This document shows, one piece after another, positions 1 through 6,277 of a stretch of 14,939 nucleotides of DNA (positions within the stretch are counted from its first letter, which is position 1; every line of letters begins with the position of its first letter). The notes under the pieces are model-generated. The model ran no database searches, was not told where the DNA came from, and saw nothing but the letters and a program-made list of their open reading frames with translations. This stretch comes from CAVSWN01 sp046728115 (GTDB taxonomy: Bacteria; Acidobacteriota; Vicinamibacteria; Vicinamibacterales; CAVVIG01). The DNA lies in assembly GCA_046728115.1 (NCBI GenBank), contig JBKPDW010000144.1, positions 1-14,939 of the forward strand, written 5' to 3'. The position numbers and the translations under genes are program-made.

Positions 1-861
1 GTACCAAACGGATGCGGGTTGCTCACGCAGGATTTCGGAGACAGGGTGGTGCTCGACCAACTGATGTCGGAATCGCCCGTGGACGCCGTGATTCACCTCG
101 CCGCTGAAACGACAGTAGCGACGTCAGTAACGGACCCGGCGAAGTACTTCGTCAACAACGTCGCGAAAGGCATTGCGCTGCTGGAAGCGATGCGACGACA
201 CAGAGTCGGCCGCATGGTCTTTTCGTCAACAGCGGCCACCTACGGTGAGCCGCGAACTGTGCCTATCTCGGAAGAACACCAGCTGAAGCCGATCAGTGCG
301 TACGGCGAATCCAAACTGATGTTCGAGCGTTGTCTGGAGTGGTTCCATCGCGCCTACGGCATGCACGCGATTTGTCTCCGTTACTTCAATGCGGCAGGAG
401 CAACGGCTTTGCACGGCGAGCACAGACGCGACGAGACGCATCTGATTCCTCTGGCTCTTGATGCCGCCCAGGGACGGCGCGAAGCCGTCGACATCTTCGG
501 CTACGACTACTCGACCCGGGATGGGACCTGCGTGCGCGATTACGTCCATGTGGCAGACATCGCTCGGGCTCATCTCGCAGCTCTCGCTCGGATCGATGCT
601 GTGGGCTTTGGATGCTTCAACGTGGGCAGCGAGTCTGGCTATTCCGTCCTGGACGTGATCAATGCCGCCGAGGCGGTGACCGGCCGCATTATTCCGCGAA
701 TTGTCCGGCCGCGCAGACCCGGGGATCCAGCGGCGCTCGTCGCGACCGCCGCCAAGCTGCGCCGGGTTCTGAGCTGGACACCCGAGCAGAGCACGCTCGA
801 ATCAATCATCGCAACAGCGTGGGAGTGGAGGCTGCAGTTCCCCAATGGTTATGCCTCGTGA
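1..861 (+). CDS. galE: UDP-glucose 4-epimerase, 5'-truncated by the window edge
   Basis: This short-chain dehydrogenase/reductase family enzyme interconverts UDP-glucose and UDP-galactose (or the N-acetyl forms) with bound NAD, supplying sugar donors for polysaccharide synthesis in the cytoplasm. The frame is open from base 1, so the N-terminal Rossmann strand with its GxxGxxG motif lies outside the window, and the TTG at 19 is only an internal codon. Visible family signatures are HLAAETTVATS, the SSTAATYGEP block with the catalytic serine/threonine, and the YxxxK pair (Tyr codon at 301, Lys codon at 313). Further on come RYFNAAGA, THLIPLAL, the DGTCVRDYVHVADIARAH block and a C-terminal RRPGDP, all typical of GalE. 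The stop overlaps the next glycosyltransferase start by 17 bp, which argues for a shared polysaccharide operon. Family assignment is firm. Substrate range (Glc/Gal versus GlcNAc/GalNAc) cannot be read from the sequence. Confidence 0.93.
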   Translation, partial: VPNGCGLLTQDFGDRVVLDQLMSESPVDAVIHLAAETTVATSVTDPAKYFVNNVAKGIALLEAMRRHRVGRMVFSSTAATYGEPRTVPISEEHQLKPISAYGESKLMFERCLEWFHRAYGMHAICLRYFNAAGATALHGEHRRDETHLIPLALDAAQGRREAVDIFGYDYSTRDGTCVRDYVHVADIARAHLAALARIDAVGFGCFNVGSESGYSVLDVINAAEAVTGRIIPRIVRPRRPGDPAALVATAAKLRRVLSWTPEQSTLESIIATAWEWRLQFPNGYAS

Positions 862-1762
862 GCCTCAGGTCGTTCGACGCTGTGACGTGACGATTTCGAT
901 CGTCAGCTTCAACACGCGGCAACTCCTGTTCGCCTGTCTGGCATCGGTGTTCGCCAGCAAGGGCGTCACGTTCGAGGTGCACGTCGTCGATAACGGCTCG
1001 ACCGACGAAAGCGCGGACATGGTCGCGCAGAATTTTCCGCAGGCGCGTTTGACCCGCAGCGTCGAGAATCGCGGCTTCGCGGCTGCGAACAACACTTCGA
1101 TGCGCATCGCTCGCGGACGCTACGTACTGCTCTTGAACCCCGACACCCTGGTGCCTCCAGACGCAATCGCTGGGATGGTTGCCTTCATGGATGCGCACGG
1201 CGCGGCGGGCATTTGCGGGCCCCGGATTCTGTTCGGCGACGGTTCGGTTCAGTCGTGCGGTTATCGCTTTCCAACACTCTTGTCCGAAATCCGGCAGTCC
1301 CAAAACCTGGGAGCACCGCTGCGATGGCTTTTCGGTCATGAACCGACTACGGAACCCAGCGTGAAACCCGTCGAAGTGGATTGGGTAGACGGAGCGTGCT
1401 TTCTCATCCGACGAGAGGCTGTAAACAGGATCGGTTTGCTCGACGAACAGTTCTTCCTGTATGCAGAAGAACTAGACTGGTGCGCTCGCGCCCGCAACGA
1501 TGGCTGGCTGGTGTACGCGCTGCCGCAGATTGACATCGTCCATTATCAAGGACAGAGCAGCGCACAGTCGAGTGACTTCTCGCTCGCCCATCTCGTCGAC
1601 ACGAGGCTTCGCTACTACCGGAAGCACCATGGATTGGCCGTCGCAACGCTGACCAGTCTCGTGTACGTGGCGGGTTGCATAAAGCAGTTGAACAGAGACC
1701 GTCGAAAAGCGCAGGTCAAGCTCACCGCAACGGCGCGGTGGTGGCGAACGCTGTTGACGTGA
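845..1762 (+). CDS. Glycosyltransferase family 2 (rhamnosyltransferase/WbbL-like)
   Basis: The 305-residue protein is a GT-A fold inverting glycosyltransferase, expected to add one sugar from a nucleotide donor to a growing lipid-linked polysaccharide at the inner face of the membrane. Signatures in order are TISIVSFN (about residues 16-23), the nucleotide-binding DNGSTDES (49-56), ENRGFAAANN (74-83) and LLLNPDT at 95-101, the metal-binding region where NPD replaces a classical DxD. The acceptor-site WVDGACFLIRREA (180-192) and the catalytic-base region FFLYAEELDWCARA (203-216) follow. This set of motifs is characteristic of the WbbL-like rhamnosyltransferase branch of GT2, but the donor sugar is inference. 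A hydrophobic stretch near 265-280 could help membrane association. The start is ATG 845, with a second in-frame ATG at 851; both lie inside the end of galE, consistent with translational coupling. The next glycosyltransferase starts only 4 bp downstream. Confidence 0.88.
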   Translation: MVMPREPQVVRRCDVTISIVSFNTRQLLFACLASVFASKGVTFEVHVVDNGSTDESADMVAQNFPQARLTRSVENRGFAAANNTSMRIARGRYVLLLNPDTLVPPDAIAGMVAFMDAHGAAGICGPRILFGDGSVQSCGYRFPTLLSEIRQSQNLGAPLRWLFGHEPTTEPSVKPVEVDWVDGACFLIRREAVNRIGLLDEQFFLYAEELDWCARARNDGWLVYALPQIDIVHYQGQSSAQSSDFSLAHLVDTRLRYYRKHHGLAVATLTSLVYVAGCIKQLNRDRRKAQVKLTATARWWRTLLT

Positions 1763-1766
1763 CGTC

Positions 1767-2963
1767 ATGCGCGTGCTCTTTGTATCTCCCTACGTTCCGT
1801 CGCCCATTCGCGTCAGGCCGTACCAGTGGATCCGCGCCCTGGCGAAACACGGACACCGCATTCATCTGATCGCATTGCAACCACCTGAAGATCGCTGGGT
1901 CGGCGACCCGCCGGTGCGCGGGTGCTGCGAACGCGCCACCGTATTTCCCCTCGGCCGGGTGCGCACCTTGGTAAACGCCGCCACTGCCGTGCCCCGAGAC
2001 CTTCCACTCCAGGCCGCGTATTCGGCTCACGCCGAAGCGGAGCGATTCGTCGCAAGCGAAGCGGCGCTGTGCGACATCGTCCATGTCGAACACTTCAGGG
2101 GCTCGCGCCTGGCGCGCCACGTTCGCGGGACACCGTGCGTCATCGATGCCGTGGATTCCATCACGGCGCTGTTCGAGCAGGCGGTTCGTCACGCTCCGGC
2201 ATGGCAGCAGCGCTTGATCGCGCGGCTGGACCTCGCACGGACGCGTCGATTCGAGGCTGCCCTGCCGTTGAGCTTCGAACGCACGATCGTGTCGTCCGCA
2301 CGCGACGCGGCCATGCTCCGACGGTTGTCGGGAGTGCAGGCGTCGGATCGCATCGTGACCGTGCCGAATGGTGTCGATCTCGAGTACTTCCGGCCGGCTC
2401 AGAACGTCGATCAGGCCAACACTGTTCTCTTTACCGGCAAGATGAGCTACCACGCGAACGAAGCCGCTGCGCTGCGCCTCGGCGAGCGGCTCATGCCGCT
2501 GATTTGGCAGCTGTGCCCGGAAGCCAGGCTCGTGATTGCGGGAAAAGATCCGTCGACGAGTGTTCGCCGACTCGCCCAGGATCCGCGTGTAACGGTCACT
2601 GGGTACGTCGACGATCTGCGTCCATTTTTCGCAAAGGCTGCTGTCGTCATCGCGCCGCTCGAGTACGCAACTGGTATTCAAAACAAGGTGCTCGAAGCAA
2701 TGGCGTGCGGCGTACCAGTCGTCGCCTCGCCGGCGGCTTGTGACGGCATTCAGGCGACGCCGGCGCGAGACTTACTGGTCGGCCATGACGACGGCGAACT
2801 CGCCCATCATGCCGTCGCCCTGCTACGCAGCCAGAGTTATCGGACCGAGATCGGATTGTCCGGCAGGCGCTTCGTTGCAAAGCACCATGACTGGTTCGAG
2901 ATGGCGGGCAGAGTCGGCGCAGTCTATGAGGCGGCGTGTGCGGGCCATCGCCGCTGCGCGTAG
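1767..2963 (+). CDS. Glycosyltransferase family 4/1, XrtA (exosortase)-system-like
   Basis: The 398-residue GT-B fold protein is a retaining glycosyltransferase probably acting in surface-polysaccharide assembly. The N-terminal acceptor domain begins MRVLFVSPYVPSP. The C-terminal donor domain shows VPNGVDLEYFRP (199-210), VLFTGKMSYHANE (220-232), the VTVTGYVDDLRPFF region (276-288), APLEYATGIQNKVLEAMACGVPVVAS (296-321) in which the nucleotide-diphosphate-binding Glu is E310, and a final glycine-rich segment. The first glutamate of the usual EX7E pair is absent (Thr at 302). GIQNKVLEAMA together with FTG-M-Y is the pattern I associate with the glycosyltransferases of PEP-CTERM/XrtA exosortase loci; that comparison is from memory. 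No strong ribosome site precedes ATG 1767, so coupling to the upstream gene is likely. A 45-bp gap separates it from the acetyltransferase. Donor and acceptor are unknown. Confidence 0.86.
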   Translation: MRVLFVSPYVPSPIRVRPYQWIRALAKHGHRIHLIALQPPEDRWVGDPPVRGCCERATVFPLGRVRTLVNAATAVPRDLPLQAAYSAHAEAERFVASEAALCDIVHVEHFRGSRLARHVRGTPCVIDAVDSITALFEQAVRHAPAWQQRLIARLDLARTRRFEAALPLSFERTIVSSARDAAMLRRLSGVQASDRIVTVPNGVDLEYFRPAQNVDQANTVLFTGKMSYHANEAAALRLGERLMPLIWQLCPEARLVIAGKDPSTSVRRLAQDPRVTVTGYVDDLRPFFAKAAVVIAPLEYATGIQNKVLEAMACGVPVVASPAACDGIQATPARDLLVGHDDGELAHHAVALLRSQSYRTEIGLSGRRFVAKHHDWFEMAGRVGAVYEAACAGHRRCA

Positions 2964-2996
2964 CGCAACCGTGACTGAGGTAACTGTTCGGAAACT

Positions 2997-3003
2997 GAGG
3001 AGG
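2997..3003 (+). promoter_or_regulatory. Strong Shine-Dalgarno site fixing a GTG start
   Basis: GAGGAGG lies five bases before GTG 3009. This is the best ribosome-binding site on the plus strand of the window. It selects the GTG rather than the in-frame ATG at 3027 as the start of the acetyltransferase. Confidence 0.75.
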
Positions 3004-3008
3004 ACGAC

Positions 3009-3617
3009 GTGCCAAGAACCGCTGCGATGACGTTCACGAAACCGTTGTTTTTCGCCCACCCGTCGGCCGACGTGCATCCAGCCGCTACGGTTGGACCAGG
3101 CACCAAGATCTGGCATCTTGCGCAGGTTCGCGAAAACGTCCGGATTGGCGCGAACTGTGTCATCTCGAAAGATGTCTACATTGACATCGGAGTCACGATC
3201 GGCGATCGCGTGAAGATCCAGAACGGCGTGTCGGTCTACCGCGGCGTCGTCCTCGAGGACGACACGTTCGTCGGGCCACACGCGGCGTTCACGAACGACC
3301 TGATGCCGCGTTCGTTTGCGGAGGACTGGGAGGTGGTGCCAACACGCGTCCGGCGCGGCGCCGCCATCGGCGCCAACGCCACGATCGTATGCGGCGCCAC
3401 GCTCGGGCCCTACAGTATGGTGGCCGCCGGGTCGACAGTGACGCACGACGTCCCGCCACATGCCCTGGTCATCGGGAGTCCCGCGCGTGTCGTCGCCTAC
3501 ATCTGCCGCCGCGGTCATCGTATGGAGGCGGACAACCCGATCGATTACGAAAGCACATATCGCTGCGCGCGTTGTTCAGAAGTGCTCCAGGTCAATGTTC
3601 AAGTGAACCTGTACTGA
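3009..3617 (+). CDS. WbpD/WlbB-like sugar N-acetyltransferase (left-handed beta-helix)
   Basis: The 202-residue protein is built of hexapeptide repeats from about residue 18 to 160, predicting a trimeric left-handed beta-helix acyltransferase that moves acetyl from acetyl-CoA to an amino sugar nucleotide. Diagnostic segments are VGPGTKIWHLAQVREN (28-43), IGANCVISKDVYID (46-59), VKIQNGVSVYRGV (68-80), the family-specific HAAFTNDLMPR (91-101) and GANATIVCGATLG (121-133), ending in the GSPARVVAYI cap. This pattern matches WbpD/WlbB, which acetylate the 3-amino group of UDP-2-acetamido-3-amino sugars. The C-terminus carries C166-x3-H170 and C186-x2-C189, a probable zinc-knuckle remnant in which the second cysteine of the usual first CxC pair is replaced. 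No partner dehydrogenase or aminotransferase for the WbpD pathway is in the window, so the exact substrate is open. GTG is chosen as the start because of the Shine-Dalgarno site at 2997-3003. Confidence 0.87.
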   Translation: MPRTAAMTFTKPLFFAHPSADVHPAATVGPGTKIWHLAQVRENVRIGANCVISKDVYIDIGVTIGDRVKIQNGVSVYRGVVLEDDTFVGPHAAFTNDLMPRSFAEDWEVVPTRVRRGAAIGANATIVCGATLGPYSMVAAGSTVTHDVPPHALVIGSPARVVAYICRRGHRMEADNPIDYESTYRCARCSEVLQVNVQVNLY

Positions 3618-3633
3618 TTCGTGGCGCCGTTGG

Positions 3634-4950
3634 ATGGCTTCGTGGCTTACACCTCAGACGATCGGCGGCGTGCTGGCGGCGCTCGGCTTCGCGGCGCTCT
3701 GCCACAACAATTGGCGCAGCGCGATCCTGGCGTTCACCGCCGCCGGATGCATCCGGAATGTCGAGATCGGAGCATTTTCCGGCAGCGACATCGTGCAGGG
3801 ACTGCTGCCGGTCGAGGTGCTCGCGAGCGTGATGTTTCTGACGTGGCGGCTGGAGCGATCCACGCGGCGTCGGGATCCGATTCGGCGTACGCCGTTCAAC
3901 CGCTCGCTTCTCCTGCTTCTGCCAGTCTCGGTTATCTCGCTGATCGCAGGGTTCGCTTGGTACGATCCGACCATCCCACTCGATCACGTGAAGCTTTCAG
4001 TATCGCTGGGACAGATTCTGCTCACGGGATGGCCGATTGCCACCTATTTCGTGGTCGCGAACTCGGTCCACGATACCAAGACCATTCAGGACGTCCGCAC
4101 GGTGATCGTGGTATTGGCGCTTCCATCTTTGCTTCTGATCGGGTGGCCAGCCGCTTCGAATGCTCTTGCGTGGAGTACGAGCTTTGCGCTGCCCGCATCG
4201 TCCATCTGCTTCGCGGAATGTTTCGAGACGCGATCAAGGCTGCGAAAGACAGGGCTGCTCATCGTGACGTTCGCGCCCGTCCTGTACGGAATGCAAATGG
4301 GCAAAGCGTTCTATTACGCGTACTGTCTCGTGTCGTCCAGTGTGATCGCCGCTTTCCAAGCTCGTCGGATGACGGTTGCTATCGCACCGTTCGCCTTCGC
4401 AGCCTACATTCTTGCCGTCCCCGTGATGACCGGTTCCCTGACGCCCCGCATGGTGACCCATCTGGTGGAACACGAAGAAGCAGAGCAAAGCATTGGCGGG
4501 ACCGGCGGGCGGGATCACCTCATCGTGGACGGTCTCGGAATCTGGTCGCGATATCCGATCTTCGGCGTTGGCCCCGGCAACAACTATCCCTACATGCTTC
4601 GTTATTCGAACCTGGGAACCGCGCACAATCAGTACATAAACATCCTCATCGAGCTCGGCGTTGTCGGTTTGCTGTGCTTTGTCGCCTTCGCCTATAGCGC
4701 ATTTCGCACGGGTATGACGCTGTTCCGCACAGCGCAGATTCCGGCGCACCGCAGGCTGGCCCTTGCCTGGCTCGGCATCTTTGCCGGCATGTTGGTGGGT
4801 GGTTTCTTCGGCGATTTCATGTTGCCGAGTATCAGGAACAGCGGCCTCGAACTCTTCGCCGAATTCTATGTGCAATGGATCGTTTTGGGTTTGATCGTGA
4901 GCGCGACTGCTATCGAACGACATCACTCACTCAGGGCCATGACCTTATGA
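3634..4950 (+). CDS. O-antigen ligase/polymerase family membrane protein
   Basis: The 438-residue protein is strongly hydrophobic, with roughly ten to twelve predicted membrane helices (for example about 10-22, 56-71, 91-107, 122-142, 155-171, 206-219, 248-265, 337-354, 376-393 and 410-426). A large periplasmic loop lies at about 268-335. That loop holds the Wzy_C/WaaL-like signature: GGRDHLIVDGLGIW (291-304), YPIFGVGPGNNYPY (307-320) and GTAHNQYINILIELG (328-342). H331 in AHNQ is the likely functional histidine of the ligase/polymerase superfamily. Such enzymes join undecaprenyl-linked polysaccharide to itself (Wzy) or to an acceptor (WaaL); sequence alone cannot separate the two, and with several glycosyltransferases here a polymerase role is slightly favoured. 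The start is ATG 3634, 16 bp after the acetyltransferase stop, without a clear ribosome site. The stop overlaps the next start as ATGA. Confidence 0.85.
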   Translation: MASWLTPQTIGGVLAALGFAALCHNNWRSAILAFTAAGCIRNVEIGAFSGSDIVQGLLPVEVLASVMFLTWRLERSTRRRDPIRRTPFNRSLLLLLPVSVISLIAGFAWYDPTIPLDHVKLSVSLGQILLTGWPIATYFVVANSVHDTKTIQDVRTVIVVLALPSLLLIGWPAASNALAWSTSFALPASSICFAECFETRSRLRKTGLLIVTFAPVLYGMQMGKAFYYAYCLVSSSVIAAFQARRMTVAIAPFAFAAYILAVPVMTGSLTPRMVTHLVEHEEAEQSIGGTGGRDHLIVDGLGIWSRYPIFGVGPGNNYPYMLRYSNLGTAHNQYINILIELGVVGLLCFVAFAYSAFRTGMTLFRTAQIPAHRRLALAWLGIFAGMLVGGFFGDFMLPSIRNSGLELFAEFYVQWIVLGLIVSATAIERHHSLRAMTL

Positions 4951-5663
4951 GCACGCTGAACCGCCTTTTCTCGGAATCGAGTAACCTCGCCGAGTACGCT
5001 GAGCGCTACGCCTCCTACATCTCCGAGCTCATGCGCCGGCTCGATCTTCCAGCGATCGAACGCGTAGGCCGGCTTCTCGAAGAAGCTCGAGACGGCGGCC
5101 ATACCATCTTCCTGATCGGAAACGGAGGGAGCGCTGCAACGGCATCGCATTTCGCGAACGACCTGGCGCTCGGCCCACGGGTGTTCGGCGCCGAGTCGTA
5201 CCGGGCGATCAGCCTCGCCGACAACACTGCGTTGATGACCGCCGCCGGCAACGATCTCGGATACGAGACGATTTTTCTCGAGCAGCTCAAGACCTTGCTG
5301 CACCAGAGAGATTTGGTAATTGCCATTTCCGCCAGTGGGAATTCACCGAGCGTGCTCAAGGCCGTCGAGTACGCCAATGAACTCGGCGCCATCACGATCG
5401 GACTCACTGGCTTCGACGGAGGACAGCTTCGGCACATCGTGTCCGAATACCTGCACGTCGCAACTCCCAAAGGCGATTACGGACCCGTCGAAGATCTGCA
5501 CCTGATGCTCAACCACCTCATCACGTCGTATCTCGTGCGCCTCGGATGCGAGAAAAAGAGCAATCGAACGCTTCTATACAGCGCCAAACGGTCGGCACAC
5601 GCGCTCGAACCGGTTTCCGTACAAGCCGGGCATGTTCAGCGAGCTCGATCACAGATACGTTGA
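4947..5663 (+). CDS. SIS-domain sugar-phosphate isomerase, GmhA-like
   Basis: The 238-residue protein has one SIS (sugar isomerase) domain of the GmhA/DiaA type. GmhA converts sedoheptulose 7-phosphate to glycero-manno-heptose 7-phosphate, the first step toward ADP- or GDP-heptose. Visible motifs are FLIGNGGSAATASHFANDL (55-73), AGNDLGYETIF (100-110), the phosphate-binding ISASGNSPSVL (127-137), GLTGFDGGQL (152-161) and VEDLHLMLNHLI (181-192). The metal/catalytic histidine equivalent is H190. Against E. coli GmhA by eye, Glu65 corresponds to Asp72 and Gln172 to Glu182, so the substrate may differ. About 38 extra basic residues follow the usual family end near residue 200. ATG 4947 overlaps the upstream TGA (ATGA), and its product begins where SIS proteins normally do. 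Longer in-frame starts at 4875 would lie deep inside the membrane-protein gene. No heptose kinase or nucleotidyltransferase is in the window. Confidence 0.84.
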   Translation: MSTLNRLFSESSNLAEYAERYASYISELMRRLDLPAIERVGRLLEEARDGGHTIFLIGNGGSAATASHFANDLALGPRVFGAESYRAISLADNTALMTAAGNDLGYETIFLEQLKTLLHQRDLVIAISASGNSPSVLKAVEYANELGAITIGLTGFDGGQLRHIVSEYLHVATPKGDYGPVEDLHLMLNHLITSYLVRLGCEKKSNRTLLYSAKRSAHALEPVSVQAGHVQRARSQIR

Positions 5664-5701
5664 GAGTCTGGCTGTCCCTTGAAAAGTCGCCTCAACCAAG
5701 A

Positions 5702-5731
5702 TTGGGCCGCTCACAGGAAAATGGAAATACT
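5702..5731 (+). promoter_or_regulatory. Possible promoter for the response regulator
   Basis: An AT-richer stretch in the 110-bp gap after the isomerase gene holds TTGGGC (5702-5707) and AATACT (5726-5731), spaced by 18 bases. The match to sigma-70 is weak (3/6 and 4/6). If it is used, transcription would start near 5738 and favour ATG 5774 over the in-frame GTG 5732 as the response-regulator start. Nothing else recognisable was seen in this gap. Confidence 0.22.
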
Positions 5732-5773
5732 GTGAAAGCATCGTCGGGCAGTCGTGCTATTGTCCGGCATGTC

Positions 5774-6277
5774 ATGAGACGACGAGTCCCCGACGCGCCT
5801 TCCAATCCATCACGGGTTCCACGAGTGGCCATCGTCGAAGACGACCGCCCCGTTCTCGAGGCTCTCCGAATCCTCGTCAGCAAGTGGGGCATGGCCGTTG
5901 TTGCGCTTCAGAGCTTCGAGGCAGCTCGCACGATGCTGGAGGCCGGCGACCCGCCCGACGCGCTTGTCGTCGATGTCCGGCTCGGTATGTTCAACGGACT
6001 GCAGCTCGCCTATCTCGCCAAACAGCGCAATCCGGGAATCGTTGTAATTGCCATGTCTGGTTACGACGATGACACCATACGGAAGGAGGCGGCAGCTGCT
6101 GGTGCCGTCTTCCTCGCCAAACCGATCGACTTCAACGGCTTGCGGCGAAAGTTGTCGACGATCCAGAGTACCCGACCAGCTCCAGGATTGGACCCGGTCC
6201 GCTCGACTCGGCGGACCATCACACGGCCATCACGTCGAACTGCTCGTGGTGCAGCTGCGCGTCGGCCTTCACGGTGA
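5774..6277 (+). CDS. Receiver-only response regulator
   Basis: The 167-residue protein contains a single CheY-like receiver domain (about 16-130) and no DNA-binding or enzymatic output domain. It shows the acidic pocket E22-D23-D24 (IVEDD), the phospho-acceptor D67 (ALVVDVRLGMFNG), the switch Ser95 (VIAMSG) and the conserved K116-P117 (FLAKP). It probably relays phosphate from an unseen histidine kinase to a partner protein, with an effect on the nearby polysaccharide genes being only an inference from position. Residues 133-167 form an Arg/Thr/Pro/Ala-rich tail without domain character. That tail is encoded across the end of rng on the other strand, with a 59-bp convergent overlap. The start at ATG 5774 is chosen because the receiver fold begins right after it. 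The longer frame back to 5546 overlaps the isomerase gene and looks non-coding; GTG 5732 is a weaker alternative. No clear Shine-Dalgarno site is present. Confidence 0.8.
   Translation: MRRRVPDAPSNPSRVPRVAIVEDDRPVLEALRILVSKWGMAVVALQSFEAARTMLEAGDPPDALVVDVRLGMFNGLQLAYLAKQRNPGIVVIAMSGYDDDTIRKEAAAAGAVFLAKPIDFNGLRRKLSTIQSTRPAPGLDPVRSTRRTITRPSRRTARGAAARRPSR
6196..6217. terminator. Hairpin between convergent genes, candidate bidirectional terminator
   Basis: GGTCCGC (6196-6202) and GCGGACC (6211-6217) form a perfect 7-bp GC-rich stem with an 8-base loop. It starts two bases beyond the rng stop on the minus strand and lies inside the coding tail of the response regulator on the plus strand. There is no T-run on either side, so it is not a classical intrinsic terminator. 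It could block 3' exonucleases or weakly terminate rng transcripts. Confidence 0.42.

Noticed and set aside
1760..1767. TGACGTCA palindrome at the junction of the two glycosyltransferase genes
   Set aside because: It is formed by the stop codon, the 4-bp gap and the next start within a probable operon; an 8-bp palindrome alone is expected by chance.
1722..2681. A 319-codon open frame on the minus strand
   Set aside because: It is antisense to the GT4 gene, which has clear GT-B motifs; the antisense product has no recognisable domain.
3621..4697. A 358-codon open frame on the plus strand, overlapping the O-antigen ligase-like gene
   Set aside because: Its translation is Arg/His/Ser-rich with no family motif, while the 3634-4950 frame has membrane helices and the ligase signature. 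It is a GC-rich shadow frame.
4875..4946. An earlier start of the SIS-domain gene at 4875
   Set aside because: It would add 24 residues unlike any SIS protein and lie inside the membrane-protein gene; ATG 4947 gives a standard ATGA coupling.
5671..5685. Sigma-54-like -24/-12 element before the response regulator
   Set aside because: Spacing is one base short and the -12 GC is GA.
5546..5773. A longer N-terminus for the response regulator, back to 5546
   Set aside because: It would overlap the isomerase gene by 118 bp and adds 76 residues of non-domain sequence; the receiver fold begins just after ATG 5774.
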